A program made the position numbers and the translations under genes. A model generated the notes under the pieces. That model made no database searches. It worked only from the letters and a program-made list of their open reading frames with translations, and was not told the origin of the DNA. From NCBI RefSeq assembly GCF_000801105.2, contig NW_026615360.1:1-64000 (forward strand): a DNA stretch of 64,000 nt, read 5' to 3'. The DNA is from Raphanus sativus (Eukaryota; Streptophyta; Magnoliopsida; Brassicales; Brassicaceae). Shown one piece after another: positions 12,375-22,924 of the stretch; position 1 is the first letter of the stretch; each line of letters starts with the position of its first letter.

Positions 12375-12579
12375 CACACACTTCTTCGCTTCTCTTGGGG
12401 GTGGCCTGGTTCATAGGATTTTATCTTCTCTAACGCTATGAATAATTGTTTAGAATTTTATTTTTCCTTGAATCATTTCGTTGGTTTTGCAAACTTGTTG
12501 TTATCGCGGTCTTGGCTTGGTCACTACGTTTCCTATTTGATAATCTCTTTATTAAATAAAGGGGTTTCTGCAAAAAAAA
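12375..12579 (+). mobile_element. Possible 5'-truncated LINE tail ending in an A-run
   Basis: The segment ends in AATAAAGGGGTTTCTGC followed by nine A residues (about 12571-12579), which looks like a retroposed 3' end with a poly(A) tail. No reverse transcriptase motif and no convincing target duplication were found. It could instead be a processed transcript fragment picked up by the Helitron. Confidence 0.35.
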
Positions 12580-12599
12580 ACCTCAATGTAGCTTTTTAT

Positions 12600-13720
12600 T
12601 GCAAATTAATCCACGAACTCAAAAATCCACGGGTCAAATCTCAAAGTCTCTGTCAAACCGCAATATAATCCATCCGTGTATTTATGATATATCTCTGTTA
12701 ACTATTTAACAGAAATTAAAACTACATCGTTTTGGTATTAAAAATTAAACTAAAAAAATGTTGCATCCAGCGCGGTTCGAACACCGCACCCGGACACAAC
12801 TCAACCGCAAGCTAACAAACTCGCCTGCCGAACATATTTGTTATTTTGATATACGTAATAGATATATGCTTTGTGTTTCAATTAAAACTGCAATTTTTTT
12901 CCATTTTAAAGTCGTTTTAAAACGAAAATATGAAGTCTTTTGGCAATCTAAAATCGCGATTTAGGGTTCCTAGAGTGGAGGATTGAGGCTTTTTACTCAA
13001 CCTTCAAAATTTCAATTGATTCTGTGATTCATGATGATTGAAGGCGATTTCATCAGTTATGTGCTCTATTTTAAGAGAATTAAGCAAGAGAAAAGATCTT
13101 GGCGTTGAGGTTAGTAACCAGAGAACTTTTTTGATATTTTTTTAATCAACTGATAGATTGCTTCATTTTCTCGTTGGTGAAAGATTTTCTTACAGCTTTG
13201 ATCTCTATTTTCGTTGTGGTGGATATTGGAGCAATAAAGACGAATATCATGGAGGGGAAGTTCATGAAGGCGGTAGAAGAGCAGCTGATGATTTTACCTT
13301 GCTGTCGATTCTCACACTTGTAGAATACATCGGCTATGAAGATAGTATGAATCAAGTATCATGGTTTCCACCTGAAACTCCTGAGAAAAAAAGAAGACAT
13401 TACTGACGATGTGATAATGAAAAAAGTGGTTCACTATTCAATTGGATCTGGAGCAATGATGGTTTTTATCGTCAGAGAAGTTGATCCTTATATGGGTAGG
13501 CATCGTAATATGAGAAGCTTGTTGAATGATGTTGAGGATGAAGATGATATCGTGAATGAGAGTGATAATGAGGATAATAGGGTGAATGGCTCTTCTAGTA
13601 GTGATTCTTAGACTGAGGAGAGAGGTGGCGTGATAGAGCAGGATGATCCTTTTGGTGTTAGTGATAGTGAAGTAATGTTTCTTAGCCCTCTACAATAATG
13701 GAAAATTCAGCCAAAAGAGA
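12600..13720 (+). pseudogene. Mutator-like transposase N-terminal relic (PB1-like domain)
   Basis: In frame from about 13149, the sequence reads FDLYFRCGGYWSNKDEYHGG, ILTLVEYIGYEDSMNQVSWF and PPETPEKK. After a one-base shift near 13405 it reads DDVIMKKVVHYSIGSGAMMV and FIVREVDPYMG, then an acidic D/E/S-rich tail to a stop at 13609-13611. This matches the PB1-like domain that opens many plant MULE transposases, which are followed by MuDR and DDE domains that are absent here. The upstream part (12600-12960), with GGTTCGAACACCGCACC, resembles the 5' leader commonly seen in such MULEs. It lies inside the Helitron, so it was either captured or inserted and then truncated. Confidence 0.55.
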
Positions 13721-14094
13721 GCATCAAGCGTTACATTTAATCTAATTATATATATTTAAAACATAATACATTGTATGTTACAGAAAAAACATAATACATT
13801 GAATATTGCTGTGTGATTATTTCAGCATTTCAAGTTTTCAACAATAAAAATATATTCAAAACGTAGACCGAAAAAGCGTGATTAAGATATATCAAACAAC
13901 ATTTCAACCTAAGTATCAGAGTTATCAAAAAATAGATGATATATACAAATGTATAGCTGTAATATTAAAAATTTGAATACCGTATATTATAATTTTTGGT
14001 ATTACAGTTTAAAGATTACTTACAATTAAACTAAATTAAACATTTTGAGATATTAAATAAATTTTTGATATATTATATTTTTTTCAGTAACTAA

Positions 14095-14122
14095 CCCGTC
14101 CTTAGGGCAGGCCAAACCCTAG
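14095..14122 (+). other. Helitron 3' terminus (hairpin plus CTAG)
   Basis: Stem CCCGTCC/GGGCAGG with loop TTA (one C-A mismatch and one G-T pair), a 7-nt spacer, then CTAG and host T. This is the transposition terminator structure of Helitrons. Confidence 0.85.
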
Positions 14123-14391
14123 TATGTTATATATTTATGTGAATAGATATAATGTTTCATGTGAACCATTGCAATTGTTTGTATGAACAGTTGCAACTAT
14201 ATAAATAAAACATTGCAACTATTGATGATTGCAACTTTGGTAATAACCTTATTAATTAATTGCAACCTTTGGTGATTATCCACTGTAACTCTTTACTAAC
14301 CATTGCAACTCTTCATTAACATTTGCAACTTTTGGTTTAACCATTGCAACTTTTGGTTGCAATTCTTCACTCTCTATATAAGGAGATGTAG

Positions 14392-15128
14392 TGATAGAAC
14401 CAAAATCGAGCACCGTTCTTTTTGGTTCAAGGAAACGGCACAAAGTGGCGATCTTGTCAACCAGCTCGACCCAACCGAGGTTTTACCATCAGTTTGTGCC
14501 GATCTAACCATCCAAACCGATCGTGCCTTTCACCGTATCGACCCGTGGACGTCCGGAGTGAAAGCCCGCATGGATCAGCCCTCGTTCGTCAAGCCACAGA
14601 ACCAGCAGGGTCGGATGAACCTGGACAGTGTCTGAAGATTCATTTTGACCAGTCTTCCTCAAATTCGCCAACATTGACCAGACTTCATCAGTTTCCGCAC
14701 TTTGACTCATTTATCACATTCTAGTCAATGTTTTCATTTTCTATGCATTGTTTTCCCCACAAATGTATTTATTTCTTTCACTACAAAATACTATAAATAT
14801 ATAGTCTCATTCATGAATAAAAGCAGTTTAATTTGGTTGTTTATCTTTGTTCTTCTTCTCTGAGTGAGAGAGAGTTCTTTAGCTAGTTTATCGGTTTGAA
14901 CCGGCTTGTTGATTTGGTGGTCAGCCAATCATCTGTGTGTGTTATTTGGTGGTTAGCCAACACATTCATCCGTTCTTTGGTGGTTAGCCTTAGATCGTTG
15001 GTATATCAAGAGTCATTCCGCACCTCTTGATGATTCATTCATTCCATCTCAGTTCCAGAAGTGCCTTCGCCTTCTCGGTTCATATCCAACATCCGGCCAA
15101 AGCCATCCTCCCGATTTTGGGTCTATCA
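14392..15128 (+). repeat. 5' LTR of nested gypsy-type element
   Basis: 737 bp with TG...CA ends, followed after two bases by the primer-binding site. It contains repeated phrases GGTGGTYAGCC near 14910-14990. Confidence 0.9.
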
Positions 15129-15130
15129 AG

Positions 15131-15143
15131 TGGTATCAGAGCC
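15131..15143 (+). promoter_or_regulatory. Primer-binding site, tRNA-iMet type
   Basis: TGGTATCAGAGCC, complementary to the 3' end of initiator tRNA-Met, two bases after the LTR. Confidence 0.85.
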
Positions 15144-15319
15144 ACTCAACCGGTACTATCTGTTCATTTTTCTCATCTTTCCATCTTCTTCATCCATCTT
15201 CTACCTTTCATCTTCTTTTCTAAAAAAAAAAAAGAGTTCTACGAAAAGTCAAGAGATCATTCTATCTGAAGCTAAAGAAAGACAGATTTGAGGGCAAATC
15301 TTTTTAAAGAAGGAGGGAA

Positions 15320-16920
15320 TGATGTGCCCTGAACCAGCAGCAGAAACAAATCAAGAAATTTTGGCTTTTGGGCTTGAGATTTAAACGAGATGGGCTTGAC
15401 GATTTATGAAAATATGTTTATGAACATGTTTTAGCCAAAGAAATAAATGCCAAATAAGAAACGAGAAGGTATGGTCAAATAATATATCAATCTGACGGTA
15501 ATCCAGAGCCCGTCGACCATGCAAAAGGACGAGATCAGCCGAAGAGTGTTGCAACCACAAATTCCCATTTTCGGTCAAAAGTCTTTGGTCTTTGGTCTTT
15601 GGTCTTTAGTCAAGTCTACAATAATTATTAGTTTACAAGTTTCTAGGTTTTGACTAAACCTTTTGTATGCCTTGTCTATTATATAAAGGCCATTTGATCA
15701 ATGAAATAAAATAAGTTTTGAGTGTTTATTTTTGGAACCTTGAGAGGGTATCTCACTTTTCTTGTTCTTGGTGTGGTTAGCTCCAAGTAACTCTCTCTTT
15801 CTCGTTGGACCAGTGTGTCACATCCGGCAACAGATCGAGTTTACTTCCTTGTGGGACCTGTGAGTCATATCAGGCGACAATCAAGCACCTCTTGTAGTAT
15901 CATTGGATCATTCCGCAACAGTTTGTGTCACCGTTCAATCCATCAGTTCTCTTTGGAGTTCATCTCTGGTAGTATCATCGGGCCTTCCGCAACCCTTTGT
16001 GTCACCGTTCATCCCATCAGTTCTCCCTTTTGGCGAGTTCATATCCCCTAAGTCCGTTTGAGTGATCATGTCCAATCTCAGGACGTATCAAGTGGCGTGC
16101 CAGGTAGGGGCAGAAAAGCAATCAACGAAATTTGGCTTTTGCATGGTCAATGATGTGCCCTGAACCAGCAGCAGAAACAAATCAAGAAAATTTGGCTTTT
16201 GGGCTTGAGATTTAAACGAGATGGGCTTGACGATTTATGAAAATATGTTTATGAACATGTTTCATCCCAAAGAAAGAAAGGCCCAACAAGAAACGAGAAG
16301 GTATGGTCAAACAATATATCAATCTGACGGTAATCCAGAGCCCGTCGACCATGCAAAAGGACGAGATCAGCCGAAGAGTTTTGCGACCACAAATTCCCAT
16401 TTTCGGTCAAAAATCTTTGGTCTTTGGTCTTTGGTCTTTAGTCAAGTCTACAATATTTATTAGTTTACAAGTTTCTAGGTTTTGACTAAACCTTTTGTAT
16501 GCATTGCCTATTATATAAATACCATTTGATCAATGAAATAAAATAAGTTTTGAGTGTTTATTTTTGGAACCTTGAGAGGGTATCTCACTTTTCTTGTTCT
16601 TGGTGTGATTAGCTCCAAGTAACTCTCTTTCTCGTTGGACCGGTGTGTCACATCCGGCAACAGATCGAGTTTGCTTCCTTGTCGGACCTGTGAGTCATAT
16701 CAGGCGACAATCAAGCACCTCTTGTAGTATCATTGGGTCATTCCGCAACCCTTTGTGTCACCGTTCAATCCATCAGTTCTCTTTGGAGTTCATCTCTGGT
16801 AGTATCATCGGGCATTCCGCAACCCTTCGTGTCACCGTTCATCCCATCAATTCTCCCTTTTGGCGAGTTCATATCCCCTAAGTCCGTTTGAGTGATCCTG
16901 TCCAATCTCAGGACGTATCA
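15320..16920 (+). repeat. Two head-to-tail LTR-like repeats (15320-16090, 16151-16920) with a 60-bp spacer
   Basis: Each unit is about 770 bp, runs from TGATGTGCCCTG to CAGGACGTATCA, and the two are nearly identical. Before the first unit is a polypurine-like tract (AAAGAAGGAGGGAA, 15306-15319), as expected upstream of a 3' LTR. After the second is TGGTATCAGAGCC (16923-16935), as expected downstream of a 5' LTR. The spacer (16091-16150) starts AGTGGCGTGCCAGGTAGGGG, which may be another primer site, and then repeats part of the LTR start in diverged form. No shared target duplication flanks the pair. It looks like a 3' LTR joined to a 5' LTR rather than a normal insertion. Confidence 0.75.
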
Positions 16921-17402
16921 TTTGGTATCAGAGCCACTTTGGCTGGTTTGTTTTCATTATTCTTTTCATCTTCTCATCTATTCATCGTTTTCTTTTTGGA
17001 TCCGGGCTGTTCCTTTACTCCTTTGTGATCGCCATTTAAAAAAAAGAAAAAAAAATCGATAAAAAAAAGAAAAAAAAAGTAAAAGTTTTGGCTTGAATCA
17101 ATTCTGAAGAGAAAATCCAGGGGGAGTGGTGGAAGAGAAAGCCTGCTGGCCGAAGAGTAATCCGGCCTTAGGACAGTTAAGGCGGATCCATACAAAAACC
17201 TCTTCATCTTTCTTTCTCTTTTCTTTTACCCATAAAAAGTTTTTTTTTTTGGTTTTGATTGCTGAATTTTGATTGCCTATCATCCTTTGAACCAGTGAAA
17301 GAACTCTGAGTGATGACCTAAAAATCGTGAGATCAAACACTTGAGAGTGAGAGGAATATTTTTATCTGTTAATCTTTTGTGTTGAGAATTTTTCAGGTTA
17401 AG

Positions 17403-18176
17403 ATGTTTGGACTTCTCAAGAAATCAAAACCACAACAAGACGTCTACTTTCCTTTTAAAACTGTTTTTAAAAAAGAGCAATTGATTTTTAAAAAGAAACA
17501 GTTTGCTTCTAATGAGTTTGCTTTTGTGCAGAAACAAAGGAAGAGACGAAACATGTCCAATGATGTTGAAAAGAGGGTCAGAAATGGTGATCGTCCCTTC
17601 ACCAAAGCCAAGAGAAGCAGCTATGATATGCTTGATCAGAAAGAGCTTCAGACTTATGCCAGCTTGGAGAAGATGTTGCATAAGGCAAATCATGCTATCC
17701 GACAACTCAAAAAGAAGGGAAACCCCCAACGCTTCTCCTGCACCAAAACAACAAAGTAATCTTTCTTCTCTTTCAAATTCAGATTTGAAAACTAATGTGT
17801 TGTCTTCTGATAAAAGCAAAGCTGTGAAACCCAGCAGCAAGGCTCTTTCTACCAGGTGCTTCAAATGCCATAAGGTCGGCAATTATGCTAACAAGTGCCA
17901 CAAACAGAAACCGTTGGTTACCTTGAAGAACGTTGAAACCGAGCCAGAAAAGGAAGACCCTTTGCCAATTTTTGATGACTTCACACATGAGCCAATGGAG
18001 GGGCTAGATGAAGAACAAATCCATGGTCATCAAGCCAACCAAGAAGGGTCTTCTTCCATTCAAAAACTAGACCAAAATCAAGGTGAGCATTGTGCTGATT
18101 ATAATTCTTTTGCTTATAATCCTTTTCCTTTTAATGTTTCAGATTTGAGAACAAATCTTTTTGAAGAGGGAGAGTA
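17403..18176 (+). pseudogene. Gag pseudogene of nested gypsy-type element
   Basis: Opens MFGLLKKSKPQQD and contains DMLDQKELQTYASLEKML, then a one-base shift at the C-run near 17728, then CFKCHKVGNYANKC, a CCHC zinc knuckle whose conserved His is Asn. It goes on through an acidic segment (EPEKEDPLPIFDDFTHEPME) and runs into the 3' LTR, where the stop lies. This is the structural nucleocapsid protein that packages element RNA. It is non-functional because of the frameshift and the knuckle mutation. The pol genes are absent. Confidence 0.7.
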
Positions 18177-18914
18177 TGATAGAACCAAAATCGAGCACCG
18201 TTCTTTTTGGTTCAAGGACACGGCACAAAGTGGCGATCTTGTCAACCAGTTCGACCCAACCGAGGTTTTACCATCAGTTCGTGCCGATCTAACCGTCCAA
18301 ACCAATCGTGCCTTTCACCGTATCGACCCATGGATGTCCGGAGTGAAAGCCCGCATCGATCAGCCCTCGTTCGTCCAGCCACAGAACCAGCAGGTTCGGA
18401 TGAACCTGGACAGTGTCTGAAGATTCATTTTGACCAGTCTTCCTCAAATTCGCCAACATTGACCAGACTTCATCAGTTTCCGCACTTTGACTCATTTATC
18501 ACATTCTAGTCAATGTTTTCATTTCCTATGCATTGTTTTCCCCACAAATGTATTTATTTCTTTGACTACAAAGTACTAAAAATATGTAGTCTCATTCATG
18601 AATAAAAGCAGTTCAATTTGGTTGTTTATCTTTGTTCTTCTTCTCTGAGTGAGAGAGAGTTCTTTAGCTAGTTCATCGGTTTGAACCGGCTTGTTGATTT
18701 GGTGGTCAGCCAATCATCTGTGTGTGTTATTTGGTGGTTAGGCAACACATTCATCCGTTCTTTGGTGGTTAGCCTTAGATTGTTGGTATATCAAGAGTCA
18801 TTCCGCACCTCTTGACGATCCATTCATTCCATCTCAGTTCCAGAAGTGTCATTGCCTTCTCGGTTCATATCCAACACCCGGCTAAAGTGATCCTTCCCGA
18901 TTTTGGGTCTATCA
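18177..18914 (+). repeat. 3' LTR of nested gypsy-type element
   Basis: 738 bp partner of 14392-15128, followed by the TGTAG duplication. Confidence 0.9.
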
Positions 18915-18919
18915 TGTAG

Positions 18920-19264
18920 GCATTGGCAAATGGAGATAGAAAAATCAGAAACCAAGAGTAGAAACTAATAGTAGAAAGTAATAGTTAGTAAGAGAGAGAG
19001 AGATAGTAAAATTCATTGTTCAAAGATTACTAAAGATCTTTAAAAAGCCACATATAAGCACTAAAACTTTATTTGTTTCTTTTGTAACTTAACCTAGAAC
19101 AAGAGTGAGACTTTGATTGTCTTATCCTACAGAAGAATTTCGTGTAACCCAAGGTTTAAAATAGGGTCAAAATACTTTTTAAGGAAAGTGACCTCGTGCA
19201 CGATTCAACCATTATCCAAGTATATAATTCACAACTATTCGAGTTACAACCCAAATAACCAACA
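18920..19264 (+). repeat. Copia 5' LTR, last part
   Basis: Matches 23934-24284 from GCATTGGCAAATGGAG through CGTAACCCAAGGTTT to the terminal AACA. It joins 14391 across the nested gypsy-type insertion. Confidence 0.85.
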
Positions 19265-19291
19265 ATCTTAAAGAGTATTTTCTTGTGAATT

Positions 19292-22200
19292 ATGGCTGGT
19301 GTATCGGTGCGAGAGATGTTATCAAAGTTTGGAAAGTTAGATAAGTTTAAGGGAGTAGATTTCCGGAGATAGCCAAAGAAGATGCACTTTCTCCTCACAA
19401 ATCTGAATGTAGTGTATGTTCTAAGCATGCCTATGCTTACTGTACCGGAGGATGCTGAGAACGAGTCTTCGGATGAGAAAAGTAAGCAACTTAAATGGGA
19501 AAATGTCGATTACATATGTCGTGGCCATATTCTCAATGGTATGTCAGATCCTCTCTTTGATGTTTATAAGAATGTCGAATCCGCAAAAGTGCTGTGGGAT
19601 GCGTTAGAATCAAAGTACATGGCTGAGGATGCTTCTAGTAAGAATTTCCTTGTTAGTAATTTTAATAATTACAAGATGTCTGATTCTAGGCCAGTTATGG
19701 AGCAATACAATGAATTGCTTCGTATATTAGGCCAATTTATGCAACACAAAATGAAGTTGGATGAATCTATCTCAGTATCGAGTATCGTCGATAAGTTACC
19801 ACCTTCATGAAAAGATTTTAAACACATGTTAAAACATAAAAAGGAAGAGTTGTCTCTTATACAACTTGGCAGCCATTTGCACATGGAGGAATCTCTAAGG
19901 GCGCAAGAGGGAGAAAACCCCAAAAATAATGATGATGGTACTTCTACCATCAATATGATGGAGGAAGGTGTGAGTTCTAAGAATAAGAGGAAACAATCCT
20001 TAAATAACAACACTAACAATGGATCTAACAAAAGGTTTAAAAGCATTTGTTGGAATTGTAACAAGCTGGGTCACTTAAGTCGTGATTGCCGAGAAAAGAA
20101 GGATAAGAATAAGACGGGAACCGTTTAATACAAGTATCTAAGGACCAAGGTCCATCCACTCATCAAGGATGATGAAGTGGCGTGGTGGATTGACTCAGGT
20201 GCAACAACACATGTTTGCAGGGATCGTGAATGTTTCAATACATATGAGCAAGTTACTGATGGATCCATACTTTATATTGGAAACGAGTCAAATGCCACTA
20301 TCTTAGGTCATGGAAAAGTGGTGTTAGAGTTTAGTTCTGGAAAAATCCTTGATATCAAGGATGTACTTCATGTGCCCGGAATTAGGAAAAACATAGTCTC
20401 TGGTAGTGTTTTAAATAAATGTGGTTTTAAAAAAGTGTATGAATCTGATAAGTATATCTTATCGAAGTGTGGTGTATTTGTTGGATTTGGATATTTTGTA
20501 ATGGAATGTTTGTCAATTCTGTTTATATGAAAAGTTCTAAAAAAATGATAGTTCTCAGTGGCATGCTAGATTAGGTCATGTACATTATAATCATATGATT
20601 AATATGTCTAAAGAAGGGTTAATTCCAACTTTTGACATAAATTTAGAAAAATGTGGTACTTGCATGTTAATAAAAATAATTAGGCAACCATTTAAAAGCA
20701 CTGAAAGAAATTCTGTAGTGCTAGGATTTATACATAGTGATCTATGTGATTTGCATGCTACCCCATATTTAGGAAAAAGAAGTATTTTGTCACTTTCATA
20801 GATGATTATTCTCGTTTCTGTTATCTATATTTATTACATGCTAAATATAAGGCCCTAGATAAATTTAAGATTTATAAAACTGAGGTTGAATTGGAACAAA
20901 ATGGTTTGATTAAGAAGTTACGCACCGATAGAGGTGGAGAGTATTATGATTCTGTATATTTCCAGCCTGTAGGAATTATACATGAAAGCTCCGTATACAC
21001 CACAACAAAATGGTGTACCAGAAAGAAAAAATAGAATCCTAAAAGAAATGGTTAATTCCTTGTTATCTTACTCGGGATTAAGTGACGGATTTTGGGGTGA
21101 AGCCATGTTAGCGTCTTTCTATTTATTAAATAGAGTTCCTAAGAAAATGAACAAAATTATCCTTTATGAACTTTGGTATAAGAGAAAACCAAGCTTGAAT
21201 TATCTTCGAGTTTGGGGACGTATAGGGCTGTTGTAAGACTACCCCAACCCAAAATTAAAACTTTGGGAGAAAGAGGTATTGATTGCATTTACATTGGATA
21301 TGCAGAGCATTCCAAAGCTTATGATTTTATGTAATAGAACCTAATGATTTAGTTGCAGTTCACACTGTACTTGAATCAGAGATGCAATATTTGCTGAAAA
21401 GCGTTTTTCATCCATACCTATTGCAAAAGATTTGGTTCCAAGTTCAAGTGGAACTAGTAAAGGAGACAGAACTTTTATGCCTCCTGACATGTCACCTGTG
21501 CTCCATAGGAGCAAGCGAGGAAGGATTGAAAAATCATTTGGTCCTGATTTCAAATATATTTAGTTAAAGGATCAAGAGATGAGATTGGTTTCCAACACTC
21601 ATATTGTTATCATATTGATAATGATCCAAGAACTTATAGTGAAGCTATGAACTCTTAGGATGTTGCTTTTTGGAAAGAAGCAATAAATGATGAGATGGAC
21701 TCTATCATGGGAAATAATACTTGGATCTTGTCGGATCTCCCACCTGGTTGCAAGCCTTTAGGCTGCAAATGGATCTTCAAAAGGAAGATGAAAGTTGATG
21801 GAACAATCGACAAGTTTAAAGCACGATTGGTTATTCAAGGCTTTAACAAAAGGAAGGTATTGATTATTTCGATACATATGCTTCAGTTGCTAGGATCACT
21901 TCTATAAGATTATTAATTGCTTTGGCATCAATTAAGAACCTTGTGATTCACGAAATGGATGTTAAGACAGCGTTCTTAAATGGTATTTTGGAAGAAAAGG
22001 TGTATATGAAGCAAACTGAAGATTTTATTATGCCTGGTAATGAGCATAAGGTGTGTAAGTTGATCAAGTCATTGTATGGGCTAAAGCAAGCACCTAAGCA
22101 GTAGCATCAATGATTTGATGAGGTTGTTTTATCAAATGGTTTCAAGTTAAAACAAGCGGATAAGTGTTTACATAGCAAATTTGATGAACGTGGAAACAGA

Positions 22201-22918
22201 GTAATCATTTTCTTGTATGTTGATAATATGTTGATCTTTGGTACTGACCTTAGACAAGTAGAACTTACAAAAGCATTTTTGTCATCAAATTTTGCAATGA
22301 AAGACATGGGAGAGGCGGATGTGATTCTTGGAATTAGAATCAAACGTGAAAACGAAGGACTATCTTTGACACAATCTCATTATATTAAGAAAGTTCTTAA
22401 GAAGTTCAACTGTGAGAATTGTTCTCCAATGAGCACTCCCATGATCCGAGTGTGGAGCTCATGCCTAATACAGGACAAGCAGTATCACAACTCGAGTATT
22501 CACAAGTGATTGGCTGCTTAATGTATTCCATGACGAGCACTAGGTCAGATATAGCTTAAGCTGTAGGAAGGTTGAGTAGATACACTAGTAATCCTATTAC
22601 TCAACATTGGCAAAGCCTTAAAAAGGGTGCTCAAGTATTTGAAAGGACCCATTAATTATGGTTTGACATATGTCGGATTTCCTTCGGTCTAGAAGGATAT
22701 TCAGATGCAAGTTGGATTACCAACATAGAAGATCATTCTTCTAAAAGTGGTTGGGTGTTTTTTCTTGAGGGAGGTCCCATTTCATGGGCTTCTAAAAAGC
22801 AAATTTGCATTACAAGTTCGACTGTGGAGTCGGAATACGTAGCATTAGTAGCTACTGGTAAAGAGGCAGAATGGCTAAGAAATTTACTGTACGAGATTCC
22901 ATTGTGGCTGAAACCAGC
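19292..22918 (+). pseudogene. Ty1-copia gag-pol pseudogene
   Basis: From ATG 19292 (MAGVSVREMLSKFGKLDKFK) a TAG at 19370-19372 replaces the usual Trp, then gag continues (WENVDYICRGHILNGMSDPL, SKYMAEDASSKNFLV) to the CCHC knuckle CWNCNKLGHLSRDC (about 20050). Protease follows, with WWIDSGATTHVC (20182). Next are the GAG-pre-integrase QWHARLGHVHY, integrase core FIDDYSRF, DRGGEYY and YTPQQNGVPERKN, and then RT with GCKWIFKRKMKVDGTIDKFK, MDVKTAFLNG and the catalytic box as YVDNM instead of YVDDM (22217). RNase H SKKQICITSSTVESEYVAL is cut off at EIPLW (22910). Stops and frameshifts are frequent. The C-terminal RNase H end and the polypurine tract are missing before the 3' LTR. Confidence 0.85.
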
Positions 22919-22924
22919 ATAACC

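Larger units (their letters stand above)
6085..14122 (+). mobile_element. Helitron carrying RPA-like fragment and nested elements
   Basis: Left end TCTATCTATC at 6085, right end CTAG at 14119-14122. A 17-nt hairpin (14095-14111, CCCGTCC, loop TTA, GGGCAGG) stands 7 nt before CTAG. The host junction is A6084 and T14123. The other copia LTR has this site unoccupied as AATA followed by TATGTT at 23458-23467, which proves insertion between A and T, the Helitron hallmark. Net length without the LTR element at 8417-12369 is about 4.1 kb. No Rep/helicase gene remains, so it is non-autonomous. Contents are an RPA C-terminal relic, a possible LINE tail and a MULE N-terminal relic. Confidence 0.85.
14392..18914 (+). 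mobile_element. Gypsy-type LTR element nested in the copia 5' LTR
   Basis: LTRs 14392-15128 and 18177-18914 (TGATAGAACC to GGTCTATCA) are almost identical by eye, so the insertion is recent. Perfect duplications TGTAG flank it (14387-14391 and 18915-18919); the 3' copia LTR shows the single TGTAG at the same place. The primer site TGGTATCAGAGCC (tRNA-iMet) is at 15131-15143 and the polypurine tract GAAGAGGGAGAG at 18163-18174. The interior holds only a broken gag (17403-18176) and, oddly, two tandem LTR-like repeats of another family (15320-16920). No protease, RT or integrase. Confidence 0.9.

Noticed and set aside
12768..12800. tRNA-like GGTTCGAACACCGCACC
   Set aside because: Only a T-arm-like motif is visible, with no cloverleaf; it is typical of MULE leader sequence.
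15815..16051. 78-residue ORF repeated at 16645-16881
   Set aside because: It lies inside an LTR-like repeat and occurs twice only because the LTR does; no motif.
17424..17882. 152-residue minus-strand ORF
   Set aside because: Antisense shadow of the gag relic, which carries a recognisable zinc knuckle on the plus strand.
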